Assembly (NCBI GenBank): GCA_001972305.1
Contig: BDDD01001374.1
Location: 186,296 to 250,295 of the forward strand
From: Cephalotus follicularis
Taxonomy: Eukaryota; Streptophyta; Magnoliopsida; Oxalidales; Cephalotaceae
Length of the DNA stretch: 64,000 nucleotides
Direction: 5' to 3'
The notes under the pieces are model-generated. The model made no database searches and was not told the origin of the DNA. It saw nothing but the letters and a program-made list of their open reading frames with translations. The position numbers and the translations under genes are program-made. Below are positions 34,022-45,228 of the stretch, in pieces. Numbering within the stretch: the first letter of the stretch is position 1; each line of letters opens with the position of its first letter.

Positions 34022-35760
34022 ATCTCCCACTTGGCCCTCAAGCCACAAAGATATAAAGCCTAAGCCCATCGAACTGCGATGTCGTTTGAGTACCGTATTG
34101 CTCATAGCTTTTGTCAGTGGGTCTACCAAATTTGCTTCTATGGTAACTCTCTCTAATGTGATTTCCCCTCTCTCAATGATGTCCCGGATTAGATGATACC
34201 TACACTTTATATGCTTGGAGCGGTGGTGAGACCTTGGTTCCTTGGCTTGTGCAACAGCCCCATCGTTGTCACAGTACACCACAACTGGACGTGCGATGGA
34301 TGGAACTACATCAAGTTCAGCAATGAACTTCTGCATCCAAACAGCTTCTTTCGCGGCATCTGAGGCAGCTACATATTCTACTTCTGTGGTGGAGTTCGCA
34401 GTAGTTTCCTGCTTTTAACTCCTCCAACTGATTGCACCTCCATTAAGCACAAATACAAACCCTGAAACTAACTTGTGATCATCCGGATCACTATTGAAAC
34501 TAGAGTCTATGTAGCCCACCAGCTTCAATTCACTATCTCCTCCAAATGTCAAGAAAGTATCCTGAGCCCTCCTCAGGTACTTTGAAATTCCCTTGACAAT
34601 TTCCCAATGTTTCTCACTGGGATTGGCCTGAAATCTACTTGCCATTCCCCAGGAAAATGTAACATCAGGCCTAGTACACAACGTGGCATACATTATGGAG
34701 CCCACAACCGAAGCATAAGGCTTCCTACTCATGCGAATCCTCTCCTCAGCTGTCTGTGGAGACATCATCTTGGAGAGGTGAATTCCTTGACCTATTGGCA
34801 ATAGGCCACGTTTGGAATACTCAAGGCCATATCGTTTCAGCACCTTGCTGATATACTGATTTTGGGAGAGCCCAAGCAACCTACTAGATCTATCTCTATA
34901 GATCTTTATTCCCAATATGTAGGACGCTTCTCCCAAATCCTTCATGGAGAATTTCTTGGATAACCATACTTTAACGGACTGTAACATGCCTACATCATTC
35001 CTAATGAGTAGTATGTCGTCCACGTACAGTACCAAGAAAGTAAGTCCCGGGCCATCCTTGGGTAAACACAAGGCTCATCCACCTTTTTTGATGAAGCCAA
35101 AAGACTTTATGGCCTCATCAAAACGGATGTTCCAGCTACTGGAAGCTTACTTAAGGTCGTAGAACGACCTTTGGAGCTTACACACACTTTGTGGATGCTC
35201 CTCGAATGTAAACCCCTTGGGTTGGGACATATAAATATCCTCTTCAAGATAGCCATTCAAGAAGGCAGTCTTGACATCCATTTGCCATATCTCATAATCA
35301 TAATGAGCGACAATCGCAAGCAGTATCCGGATGGACTTAAGCATAGCGACTGGTGAGAAGGTTTTTATATAGTCAATCCCATGACGTTGCCTATAACCTT
35401 TCGTGACCAATCGCGCTTTGTAAGTCTCTATCTTACCATCAATGCCAATCTTCCTCTTGAAGATCCATTTGCACCCAATAGGAATAATCTCATCTGGTGC
35501 TTCAAACAAGTTACATACTTGGTTGGCGTACATAGAGTCCATCTCGGATTTCATGGCCTCTAACCATGCCTTGGATTCAGTGCTCTTCACTGCCTCCTGG
35601 TAGCTGACAGGCTCATCATCATCAATGTCGTTAGGTTCATCAGTGCCTTCAACGAGAAACCCGTATCTCTCAAGCGCTGTGACAACCCTTCCTGATCTCC
35701 TCTGGTGAGGAGTGCCTAACTGAGATTTCATCTCAGGTTGAAAACCTTCCCCAACTATGT
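34022..35760 (-). pseudogene. RT and RNase H of copia H, lightly damaged
   Basis: Right to left: YGFLVEGTDEPNDIDDDEPV, WLEAMKSEMDSMYANQVCNL, IPIGCKWIFKRKIGIDGKIE, LVTKGYRQRHGIDYIKTFSP, QMDVKTAFLNGYLEEDIYMS, then a break near 35147-35071, LTFLVLYVDDILLIRNDVGM, FSMKDLGEASYILGIKIYRD, SDPDDHKLVSGFVFVLNGGA, a break at 34415, and QKFIAELDVVPS, VYCDNDGAVAQAKEPRSHHR. The YVDD box is intact. It is the best-preserved copia RT in the window and shows the sense codons at several sites where F and I have stops. Confidence 0.88.
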
Positions 35761-35794
35761 TCCTAGAGGGTTCACCCTCTAATTCCTCATTCTC

Positions 35795-36134
35795 CTATGG
35801 GCTTTCACCTAGTGGTAACTCTCTTAGTTCCACCTTGCTCCCACTACTTCCCGCAAGCATGTATTGCTTCTCTAGAAAAGTAGCAATACGTGATACAAAT
35901 ACCTTTTGATTACTGGGATGGTAAAAGAAGTATCCCCTTGTATCATTAGGATACCCCACAAATCGGCAACGATCCTCTCGCGCCTCTAGCTTAGAAGGCT
36001 CCTGCCACCTCACATAAGTCAGACAGCCCCAAACCATAAAATGGTTTAGGCTGGGTTTCCTCCTTTTATACACCTCAAATGGTGTGGAGGGGACAGATTT
36101 TGAAGGAATCCAATTTAGGATGTGCACTACCGAC
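35795..36134 (-). pseudogene. Integrase C-terminal part of copia H
   Basis: Encodes HILNWIPSKSVPSTPFEVYK, KPSLNHFMVWGCLTYVRW, CRFVGYPNDTRGYFFYHPS, FVSRIATFLEKQYMLAGSSG and ELRELPLGESP. It starts abruptly at the element I border (36135), so the catalytic core is missing here. One reading frame is open throughout. Confidence 0.85.
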
Positions 36135-37446
36135 TGTTAGAGAGAGTGTGACCCCTCAAGCCAATTGGTAGTTCGATGTACTTGTGCTATGCTCATTATA
36201 TATACAGTCTTGTTCTATCCCTGTTACACTGTGCAAATTGTATTTAATTATTGGCATAACCATATATGTTTTATCACATAATCGAAGTATGACACTGCTT
36301 ACATATATGGTGCCTTGTCGCATCAAAGGGTTGGTTGTCGAGCCTAGGGCTATGAGAGCGACTTCCTTATTCCAAGCGACTAAACTGTTCCAAGTCATAG
36401 GTTCACTTATTTTGGGAATTCGTGAATCGGACAGACTTGTCGTGTTATGCTTGCTCTCGTGAATGGGAGGGTGGAGTATCTCATTGCCACTTGGATTGAA
36501 TCCTAAAGCTAATACAGGGTGCGTGCATAGAGCATGTACACTGAACATGACCCACCATGGGAATTATACTTGGATGGTCACATATCCCATGTCAGTAGAG
36601 ATTCTCATCTGGGACAGTAGTGTATAGACTCTACAAGTCTAGCAAGTTCTGAACGGAATTGTTTGATCCATAGACCTGAATGGCTACTATGCATTGCATA
36701 GAGACTGCCTGACTTTGATTTCTACCCTACCCAGTTCTTTCGCGGGATTGGAAAACAGGAAGCTTTTGGGTCTTGCAGGATTTATGTGAATGTAAGTGAG
36801 TGCGCAACAAGGAATCGTCACACCCGATGTGAATGTGATTGGTCCTATAGTATCTGTATTCATTGTGGACTTTGAAATACATGGTCAGGTTATGGCGAGC
36901 TGGAACCTAGGGTTTCCGGAAAGGCTTGTCGATGGTCATGATGATTAAATACGGATTTATAGATACCGGTATATCTAGGGTTGACACGTATCCTTACCCT
37001 AGGCCATGATCAGAGCCGAGGATGACGAGGGATTATAGTACATGGTAACTGTCATCAGGATAAAGTATCGGATGTATTGGAAACTGACTTAATTGTGGAA
37101 ATTAATCAAGGGATTGATTTACACACCTGGAATGTGATAGTCACAGGTTCAGGGTCTTAAAAGTAGTCAAGGACTATTTGTGGTAAGTTTACTTAAAAGC
37201 AAGGCGTCTTAGTAACACACTATCGTTACCGATTAATTCCGAACTTTCGGGTCCCGCCTCACGAGTATATGTATTAGATACATATATCGTATTGTTTTTT
37301 ATAACGTGTGATAGCACATGTTATATCGTGGTGTATTAGTGATGTTATGTGACTGGTTAGTTGACATAATATACTAATATGTTTTTGGTATTAATGCATA
37401 ATTAGTTTATGCATTTCTCTTGTCTCTCATTTCTCTCTACACACTT

Positions 37447-37520
37447 GCATGGATATTGCATGGCTTGTAGCATGGCTTGGCTATTACATGGCTTGTTGCA
37501 TGGCTTGGCTATTGCATGCA
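37447..37520. repeat. CATGGCTTG-type short tandem repeat
   Basis: Five near-copies of GCATGGCTTG spaced 10-24 bp apart, such as GCATGGCTTGTA and GCATGGCTTGGC. The truncated 3' LTR stops just before the equivalent position. Confidence 0.7.
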
Positions 37521-37720
37521 CTAAACACATTTTGTCTTTATGCAAAGGACAAAACACGTTTTGCTTTGATTATGCTTGTATCATGCAAATGCAAAATGGT
37601 AAGCCTTATATCATGCGAAGTCATAAAGGAATGGCGCCAAAAAGAAAGAAAAAGGAATCTCTATTCATGGCATGGATCTTGAAAACGTGTTGTCTTATTT
37701 ATTGGCTACCTTAATCATGT

Positions 37721-37910
37721 CCACAATTGGTGGATCATGATCATGCATGCACGAATGCATAAAGGCAACTAATTGACACGTTTTTGGAAGGCTTGATTTC
37801 ATGCTTTGGTCACCATTAGTATGACCCACAATTGGTGGATCATTACCATGCATGCAAGTGTGCATATATGGCAATCTTTTTGACACATTTTAAAAAGGAT
37901 CAAGTCTTGG
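37721..37910. repeat. 105-bp tandem duplication in LTR I
   Basis: CCACAATTGGTGGATCAT occurs at 37721 and 37826, each followed by CATGCATGCA, GGCAA and TTGACAC blocks. The two copies are diverged. Confidence 0.75.
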
Positions 37911-38409
37911 CATTTTTTTTTTGCTGAGTACGGTTTTTAAGAAAAATAGAGAGAAAACAGTTGTGCAAGTTTGTTCTTAGTGTAGAACAAATATAGAGAA
38001 AGAATAGAATACCTAAACACACCACAATCCGATTATTGTAGGTGGTGTAATACTTACACTTCCTGTATTAATCCGAGAATAGGTTTAGTGTTATAGAAAT
38101 TGTTTTACGTTGGCTATTCCGCTGTGATCCGTTCCTGAGTGAAAGCTTGAAGTTTCAGAACGGAAACTTGAAGGAGGGAGTTTTGGTTGCTTGGTATAAA
38201 CTCTGTCCTTATATATATATATATGTATATAAATTTATATTTAATCATTTATCTGGTAGTTGTTGATTAGAGATCCTGGCATGATTATATTCGTTTATGG
38301 TATTTGATAACGATTGTTCCTTTTTGAGCCACTTTAATGAAAATTAAAATTGAACAATCTATCTACCTAACACATAAAATGACCGTAATCATAGTTTTAT
38401 TCTTACAAT

Positions 38410-38420
38410 TGGTATCAGAG
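38410..38420 (+). promoter_or_regulatory. Primer binding site, initiator-Met type (copia I)
   Basis: TGGTATCAGAG two bases after the LTR end TTCTTACA. Confidence 0.9.
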
Positions 38421-39794
38421 TGTGCTAATCAACACCAGTTAAACATTGTTTTTGGTTTTTGGTGGCTGTTTTGGATTGAATTTACGGTACTTTGGAATTA
38501 TGGTCTGTAATCCCTATGATACATGACTTTGATTAATTCAGTGGGAGTTTTACCATATTGTGCCACACTTCATTTGATTAGCCATCGAAAATTATATTTG
38601 TTATGTTCACATTCAATTTTATGTCAGATAAGTTTTTGAATGTGATATGCATGATGGTAAGGCTATGGGACATAACCTAGTTTTTTGTTTCTTTTGTGGA
38701 TGTTTAATTTACTTTATTAATTTATTGGGTTTGTAATTTGGTGGCCTGTGTGCACCTTAATTTCTTATTTTTTACTCCTCTCTAGGATAGATTCTTTTCT
38801 TTAAAATTTAATTGTAAATTTTATTAAAAACTTTGTAAGCAAAAGGAGGAAAATCGATGGAGAGGAAAAATCAAGAAAGTTGCAAGACCAAGATGAAGGT
38901 CATGAACGCATGGTATTCTTTGTAATAAATTAGAATTAAAATAGTTCACCTAGGAGACCCGGTTATCACATTGGCTTGTGTGAATCACTTTAGATTTGTC
39001 CCAAGCCTAACCATATTTTATGTTGATCTTTGGATGCATGTGTTGGACAATTGGTCCAATTACGTCATTGCATGTAAGCCGTAATTAATTGAATTTGGCT
39101 AAGATAACCAATGAATTAATTAATGGTTCGGCTTAAATTAAAATGTGAGACCTAAAATCCCTCCAAGGATGTAATAATAAGTCTTAACACTAGGGACACT
39201 AAGAGTGACTCGACGTGGCCTTCCATAGTTCTCATTGAGTGGCATTGGCAGATTGTGGGTTTGTTAGATAAAGCTAAGGTCTGCGATCTGTTTGGTGTTA
39301 TGTCAATGTCAGTATTAGATACTGCAAGGAAATCACAACATTTTGCATTTGGACACGTAAACGTGTGGGTATGAAAACATGTGTATTACTTTGAGGATTA
39401 TGGGTATAGACTTATACTGGCTCTAGTGGTTTGTCATGCTAAAGCTGAGATCATATTGAGCTGGTAGGCCGAAGCTATGATTGGATCTTACACGAGCGTG
39501 TGGGATTAGATCCCAAGCTGTGTAAATTGGTAGGTGAGCCTACCTATCTTGGGTGTTGTGGTTTGTCATGCTAAACCTGAGGCCATAATATACTGAGATA
39601 GATTCCATTCCCCACTAGGAGATTAGATCTCCTGAATTCCACATGGAGGTGTGTGATACGATTAGAATAGTGGGAGAAACCATAAGCACTAAAGACCAAG
39701 TGTTATGGTAGTAACATGGAAAATGAAAAATAAGAATATTTGCTAATAATCTCTATATTGTTTCCTATAGGTTGTGTTATATACTTTGCTAAAA
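38421..39794 (+). other. 5' leader of copia I
   Basis: 1.37 kb without recognisable coding blocks between the primer site and gag. It contains a repeated word, GTTTGTCATGCTAAA (39430 and 39561 region), and matches the F leader in reverse around 39590-39720. Confidence 0.7.
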
Positions 39795-40375
39795 ATGTCT
39801 GTCAACACCGCAATTGCAAAAGTCTTATAGACTGAAAAACTTGTTGGGCCCAATTTCCTTGATTGGCAGCAAAATTTGCTCCTTATTTTAGGAAGTTTGA
39901 ATGTTTCTCATGTTGTGATTGAGGAACCCCCAGTACTAGGTACCAACCCTTCAATGGACCACAAGGCTATGGTGGCCAAGTGGTGGTATGATAATGACCA
40001 AGCACGTTACCTAGCGATTGAAGGCATGATGCCTGAGTTGCAAAGGTAATGTGAGCATTTACAGCCCTTACGTGCCATACTGATGCAACTCAAAGAGTTG
40101 TATGGCACACAATCTAGGACTGATGAGGTAGATTTTGACCTTGATGGGTTAGAATCGTCTATAAAGCCTTTACCATTTGATGGAACCACCTCTGAGAGGG
40201 GTAGTTCCATGGGTAAGTCCCTAATGGAGAGGCCGCTCGGTCGAAGGGGTGCTGCTAAGAGTAGGATACAGTGGCTTAAGAGGAAGAGGGCTTGCTTCTT
40301 TTACGAAAGGCCAGGACATTGGAAAAAGGACTGCAAGGAGTTTCTTACTTCCACTGGTGCCTCAGGTTCAGGTAC
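39795..40375 (+). pseudogene. Gag of copia I, internally shortened
   Basis: ATG at 39795 starts MSVNTAIAKVL, then a TAG at 39828, and continues TEKLVGPNFLDWQQNLLLIL and ARYLAIEGMMPELQR followed by a second stop. From 40083, MQLKELYGTQSRT is joined directly to a short acidic stretch and a basic linker; compared with F, roughly 110 residues of capsid are missing. The zinc knuckle reads CFFYERPGHWKKDC, so the second cysteine is tyrosine and zinc binding should fail. Confidence 0.85.
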
Positions 40376-40930
40376 TTACATGATTGAGCTTCATGTAGCT
40401 TCTAATATTAGTTATACTTGGGTGTGCGACACTGGTTGTGGTACTAATATTTGCAATTCTTGGCCGGGTCTAAAAAGAGCAAGACAGCTTAGAGCTATAG
40501 AAGTAGTGGACCTACGACTTGGTGATGGATCAAGGATCATTACAAGAGTTGTAGGAATTTATGATTTACATTTGCCTGGTGGTTTTGTAATAAGTTTGGA
40601 TCCTTGTTATTTGGTTGAGAATTTAATTCGGAACATTGTTAGTGTTTCGTACCTATTTAAATTAGGCCTAGAGCTTAAATTTAATATGAATGGTTGTTCT
40701 CTTTTATCTTGTGACAAGATTATTATATGTGATTTGCACATTGATAATGGTATTTATGTTTTAAATACTGATTACAAAATGGCAATGTCAATGGAGCAAG
40801 GAACTAAAAGACAAAGAGAGAATAATGAAATTAATCAATCCTATACTTGGCACTACAGATTGGGTCATCCTAGTGAAGCAAGGATGCCAAAGTTGGTTAA
40901 GGATGGTCTTTTGGACATCCAGGACTTATA
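40376..40930 (+). pseudogene. Protease and integrase zinc-binding part of copia I
   Basis: In frame with the end of gag. Protease motif YTWVCDTGCGTNICNSWPGL with D-T-G, then VDLRLGDGSRIITRVVGIYD, DPCYLVENLIRNIVSVSYLF and HIDNGIYVLNTDYK. Next comes the integrase zinc-binding start TWHYRLGHPSEARMPKLVKD, which ends in a TAG at 40928. The equivalent F region is 22365-21830. Confidence 0.85.
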
Positions 40931-41758
40931 GTCCTTTTCAACTTGTGAATCTTGCCTACTTGGAAACATGACCAAATCTCCCTTCTCTAGTCAAGGAGAG
41001 AGTGCGGTGGATTTACTCGGTTTAATCCACACCGACGTTTGTGGACCTATGTCGGTCAGTGCGCGAGGAGGTTATCTATACTTCATTACTTTTACCGATT
41101 ATTTGTCACGGTACGGGTACGTGTTCCTGATGAGACACAAATCAGATTCCTTTGAGAAATCAAGGAATTTAGAAATGAACTAGAGAAGCAAACCGGTAAG
41201 CCCATTAAAACACTTCGATCAGATCGAGGGGGCGAGTACCTGTCTGCTGAGTTCCAGGATTATCTTAGAGATAATGGGATTCTCTCGCAGTGGACCCTTC
41301 TAGGAACACCACAGCATAATGGTGTGTCCGAACGGAGGAATCGGACCTTGATGAATATTTTCCGGTCCATGATGTCTTTTGCAGACCTCTCTACCTCTTT
41401 TTGGCGTCATGCACTAGAAACAGCTGCATATGTCCTTAACCGGATTGCTTCGAAATCTGTTCCCTCTGCTCCGTATTTGGTATGGACAAGGAGGAAACCC
41501 AGCCTGAATCATTTGAAGGTTTGGGGCTGTCCAGCTTACGTTAGAAGGTTAGAACCTAGTAAGCTGGAGGCACGATCAGATCAGTGCTGGTTTGTGCGGT
41601 ATCCCAAAGAAACGATGGGATATTATTTCTACCATCCAATTGAACAAAAGGTGTTTGTTTCGCGTACTGCAGTTTTCCTGGAGAAGGAATACCTAATCGC
41701 AGGAAGTAGTGGGAGCAAAGTGGAACTCGAGGAGTTGCCACTGGGAGAAATACCATAG
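40931..41758 (+). pseudogene. Integrase core and C-terminus of copia I
   Basis: CESCLLGNMTKSPFSSQGES completes the HHCC zinc site. The catalytic aspartates are in LIHTDVCGPMSV and TLRSDRGGEYLSAEF, and the glutamate in HNGVSERRNRTLMN, so the DDE triad is present although a frameshift near 41155 and stops separate the parts. The C-terminal domain follows (AAYVLNRIASKSVPS, PSLNHLKVWGCPAYVRR, FVSRTAVFLEKEYLIAGSSG). Confidence 0.88.
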
Positions 41759-43541
41759 AATGGAAAGGAATTAGAGGCTAGTACCTCTAGAGACACAGCT
41801 GAGATTAGATCCCAGCATGAGATTAGATCTCATACAGGCACTCCTCAAGTGAGGAGATTAGGCAGGGTTTCAACAGCGTCCGAGAGATATGGTTTTCTCG
41901 TTGAAGGCACTGATGAACCCAACATCATCGAGGATGATGAGCCTACCAGCTATCAGGAAGTAGTGCAAGGCACTGATTCTGCTGCATGGTTAGATGCAAT
42001 GAAATCCGAGATGGATTCCATGTACGCTAACCGAGTTTGGAACTTGGCCGAAGCTCCCGAGGGCATAGTGCCTATTGGTTGCAAGTGGATCTTCAAGAAG
42101 AAGATTGGCGTACATGGAAATATTGAGGCATACAAAGCGCGTTTGGTGGCGAAAGGGTATAGACAGTGACATGGTGTCGATTATACCGAAACTTTCTCAC
42201 CAGTTGCAATGCTCAAATCTATTTGGATTTTTCTTGCTATTGCCGCTCATTATGATTATGAGATATGGCAAATGGATGTCAAGACTGCGTTCTTAAATGT
42301 ACATCTTGAAGAGGACATTTATATGTCCCAACCTGAGGGGTTTACATCCACTAAATCTTTGCACATGGTGTGGAAGCTTCAGAGGTTGATTTATGGCCTA
42401 AATCAAGCATCTAGGAGCTGGAAAATACATTTTGATGAGGCTACCAAGTCTTTTGGCTTCATTAAAAATGTAGATGAGCCTTATGTCTACCGGAAAGAGG
42501 AAAACTCAGATATCACATTATTGATGCTATACGTGGATGACATCCTAATCATTGGGAATGATGTAGGGATGTTGTAGTCCGTGAAAGTATGGCTTGCCAA
42601 GAACTTCTCCATGAAGGATTTGGGAGAAGCCTCCTACATACTTGGTATAAAGATCTATAGAGATAGATCTAGTAGGTTGCTTGGGCTTCCCCAGAGCCAG
42701 TATATCAGCAAAGTACTGAAACGGTTCAGTATGGAGAATTCCAAATGGGGCATATTGCCAATAGGCCATGGAATTCAACTTTCCAAGAAGATGTCCCCGC
42801 ATACATCTGAGGAAAGGGCAGTCATGAGCCGAATGCCCTATGCTTCGGCTGTGGGATCGATCATGTATGCCATGCTGTGTACTACGCTTGATGTCGCACA
42901 TGCCTTAGGGTTGGCAAGTCGATTTCAGTCCAATCCCGGTTTGAAACACCGGCAAGTAGTCAATGGGGATCCTTAAGTACCTTAGGAGGACTCGGGATGC
43001 CTTCTCTAACTACGGTGGAGATAGTGAGTTGAAATTGGAGGGATTTAGTGACTCCAGTTTCAATAGTGATCCGAATGATCACAAATCAGTATCAGGATAT
43101 GTCTATATCCTGAATGGCGGTGCTGTAAGTTGGAGAAGCTCAAAACAGGAGACTAAGGTAGACTCCACAACGGAAGTAGAGTATATAGCAGCCTCAGATG
43201 CATCAAAGGAGAGTGTTTGGATGCGTAAGTTCATAGCTGAACTTGGAGTGGTTCCAACCATTAGTCATCCTGTAGTTCTCTACTGTTACAATAATGGGGC
43301 TGTTGCACAAGCCAAGGAGCCCAGGTCTCACCAACGGTCCAAGCATATCCTGCGGTGTTATCACTTGATCCGTGAGATCATTGACAGAGGAGACATTTTA
43401 TTAGAGAGGGTTGCCTTAGAGGCAAATTTAGCAGACCCACTTACTAAAGCTCTTAGTAGCAATGTATTCGAGCGTCATCATAGTATGATGGGCTTGAACT
43501 ATAGGGCTTCGTGGCTTGAGGGCCAAGTGGGAGATTGTTAG
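41759..43541 (+). pseudogene. RT and RNase H of copia I, broken by four or five lesions
   Basis: ERYGFLVEGTDEPNIIEDDE, VPIGCKWIFKKKIGVHGNIE, LVAKGYRQ then TGA at 42167 (H has CGT, F has AGA), VDYTETFSPVAMLKS, QMDVKTAFLNVHLEED, LLMLYVDDILIIGNDVGML then TAG at 42575 (H has CAG), SVKVWLAKNFSMKDLGE, ILGIKIYRDRSSRLLG, a frame break near 42970, then RNase H with SDPNDHKSVSGYVYILNGGA, STTEVEYIAASDA and EPRSHQRSKHILRCYHLIRE. The frame ends six bases inside the 3' LTR. In RNase H, CDN/CDH is CYN, another damaged residue. Confidence 0.88.
43521..43534 (+). promoter_or_regulatory. Polypurine tract of copia I
   Basis: GGCCAAGTGGGAGA directly before the 3' LTR at 43536; same motif as in F and H. Confidence 0.85.
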
Positions 43542-44869
43542 AGAGAGTGTGACCCGTCAAGCCACTAGGTGGTTTGATGTACTTGTACTCTGCTCATTAT
43601 ATATACAGTCTTGTTCTATCCATGTTACACTGTGCAAATTGTATTTAATTATTGGTATAACCATATATATTTTATCACATAATCGAAGCATGACACTGCT
43701 TACCTATATGGTGCCCTGTCACATCAAAGGGTTGGTTGTCGAGCCTAGGGCTATGAGAACGACTTCCTTATTCCCTGTGACTAAACTATTCCAAGTCATA
43801 GGTGCACTTATTTTGGGCATTCGTGAACCGGACAGACTTGTTGTATTATGCTTGCTCTCTTGAATGGGAGGGTGGAGTATCTCATTGCCACTTGGATTGA
43901 ATCCTAAAGCTAATGCGGGGTGCGTGCTGGGAGCATGTACACTGAACATGACCCGCCATGGGAATTCTACTTGGATGGTCACATATCCCGTGTCAGTAGA
44001 GATTATCATCTGGGATAGTAGAGTATAGACTCTACGAGTCTAGCAAGTTCTGAATGGACTTGTCTGATCCCTAGACCTGAGAGGCTGCTGTGCATTGCAT
44101 AGAGACTGTCTGACTTTGATTTCTGCCCTACCCAGTTCTTTCGCGGGATTGGCAAACAAGCAGCTTTTGGGTCTTGCATGATTTATGTGAATGTAAGTGA
44201 GTGCGCAACAAGGAATCATCACACCCGATGTAAGGGTGATTGGATCTATAGAATCTGTATTCATTATGGACGTTGAAATACCTGGCCAGGTTATGGCGAG
44301 CTGGAACCTAGGGTTTCTCGAAAGGCTTGTCGATAGTCATGGTGATTAAAAACGGATTTATAGATACCGGCATATCTAGGGTTGACACGTATCCTTACCC
44401 GAGGCTATGATCAAAGCCGAGGAAGATGAGGGATTATAGTAGACAGTAACTGTCATCAGGATAAAGTATCGGATGTACTGCGAATGGACTTAATTGTGGA
44501 AATTAATCAAGGGATTAATTTACACACCTAGAATGTGATAGTCATAGGTTCAGGGTGTTAAAAGTAGTCAAGGGCTATTTATGGTAAGTTTACTTAATAG
44601 CAATACGTCTTAGTAACATACCATCATTACCGATTAATTCCGGACTTTCGGGTCCCGCTGCCCGAGTATATGTATTAGATACATATATCGTATTGTTTTT
44701 TATAACGTGTGATAGCACATGTTATATCGTGGTGTATTAGTGATGTTCTGTGACTGGTTAGTTCACATAATATACTAATATGTTTTTGGTATTAATGCAT
44801 AATTAGTTTATGCATTTCTCTTGTCTCTCATTTCTCTCTACACACTTGCATGGATATTGTAATGAATAA
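43536..44869 (+). mobile_element. 3' LTR of copia I, truncated
   Basis: Follows the 5' LTR from 36135 to about 37463 and breaks off after CATGGATATTG, where sequence of the chromovirus B LTR starts (TAATGAATAATATG). About 0.94 kb of the LTR is missing. Confidence 0.88.
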
Positions 44870-45057
44870 TATGTTAATTTTAATTTATGACTTTTGGATT
44901 ATGAATAAGTTTCAGTTTATGATCAGTTTCAGTATGTTATCGGATATGCTTTAAACCATCACGTATTTAATAAAGATGAACTTTTCTAGTATGTTTAGTT
45001 ATGTTAAGTTTCTGTTATAGGCACCTGTAGCGACTCCCGCAACTCAGGGGTGTTACA
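44870..45057 (+). mobile_element. 5' LTR remnant of chromovirus B
   Basis: Matches 52392-52589 of the 3' LTR with few differences, for example AACTCAGGGG against AGCTCGGGGG. The first 2.5 kb of the LTR is missing at the junction with copia I. Confidence 0.9.
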
Positions 45058-45062
45058 GTTTA

Positions 45063-45073
45063 TGGTATCAAAG
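45063..45073 (+). promoter_or_regulatory. Primer binding site (chromovirus B)
   Basis: TGGTATCAAAG, one mismatch to the initiator-Met primer TGGTATCAGAG, five bases after the LTR end. Confidence 0.8.
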
Positions 45074-45228
45074 AAATAGGTTTTGGTTCCTTAGAAGACA
45101 TAACTAGGTTTGACCTGTGAGATTGGATAGACTTGGGCTAGGGCCGTATGTTTTGGCCTTTCTGATATGTTCTTTGTTCTGATTTTTGTGTTTCGGTTTG
45201 ATATCTCGTGTTTCGGTTTCCTTCGTAG

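Larger units (their letters stand above)
31595..36134 (-). mobile_element. Ty1/copia retrotransposon H, left part
   Basis: A minus-strand relative of F: 3' LTR 31595-34021, purine tract, RNase H, RT and the C-terminal part of integrase. It is interrupted at 36135 by the 5' LTR of element I. The fragment at 61378-61461 fits the missing integrase N-terminal side, so H probably once enclosed elements I, B and C. The exact bases lost between the two parts (about 390 by comparison with F) are not in the window. Confidence 0.85.
36135..38407 (+). mobile_element. 5' LTR of copia I
   Basis: Starts TGTTAGAGAGAGTGTGACCC and ends TTCTTACA just before the primer site, about 2.27 kb. It includes a CATGGCTTG-type short repeat at 37447-37520, a 105-bp tandem duplication at 37721-37910 and a TA run near 38209-38225. 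Unlike the chromovirus and F LTRs it has no TCGA-core array that I can see. No gene. Confidence 0.9.
36135..44869 (+). mobile_element. Ty1/copia retrotransposon I
   Basis: A plus-strand copia element with 5' LTR (36135-38407), primer site, leader, gag, protease, integrase, RT, RNase H, purine tract and the first 1.33 kb of the 3' LTR (43536-44869). The 3' LTR is cut where chromovirus B begins. It lies inside the integrase of copia H in the opposite orientation. Coding frames carry several stops. It shares its LTR family with the solo LTR at 23144. Confidence 0.9.
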
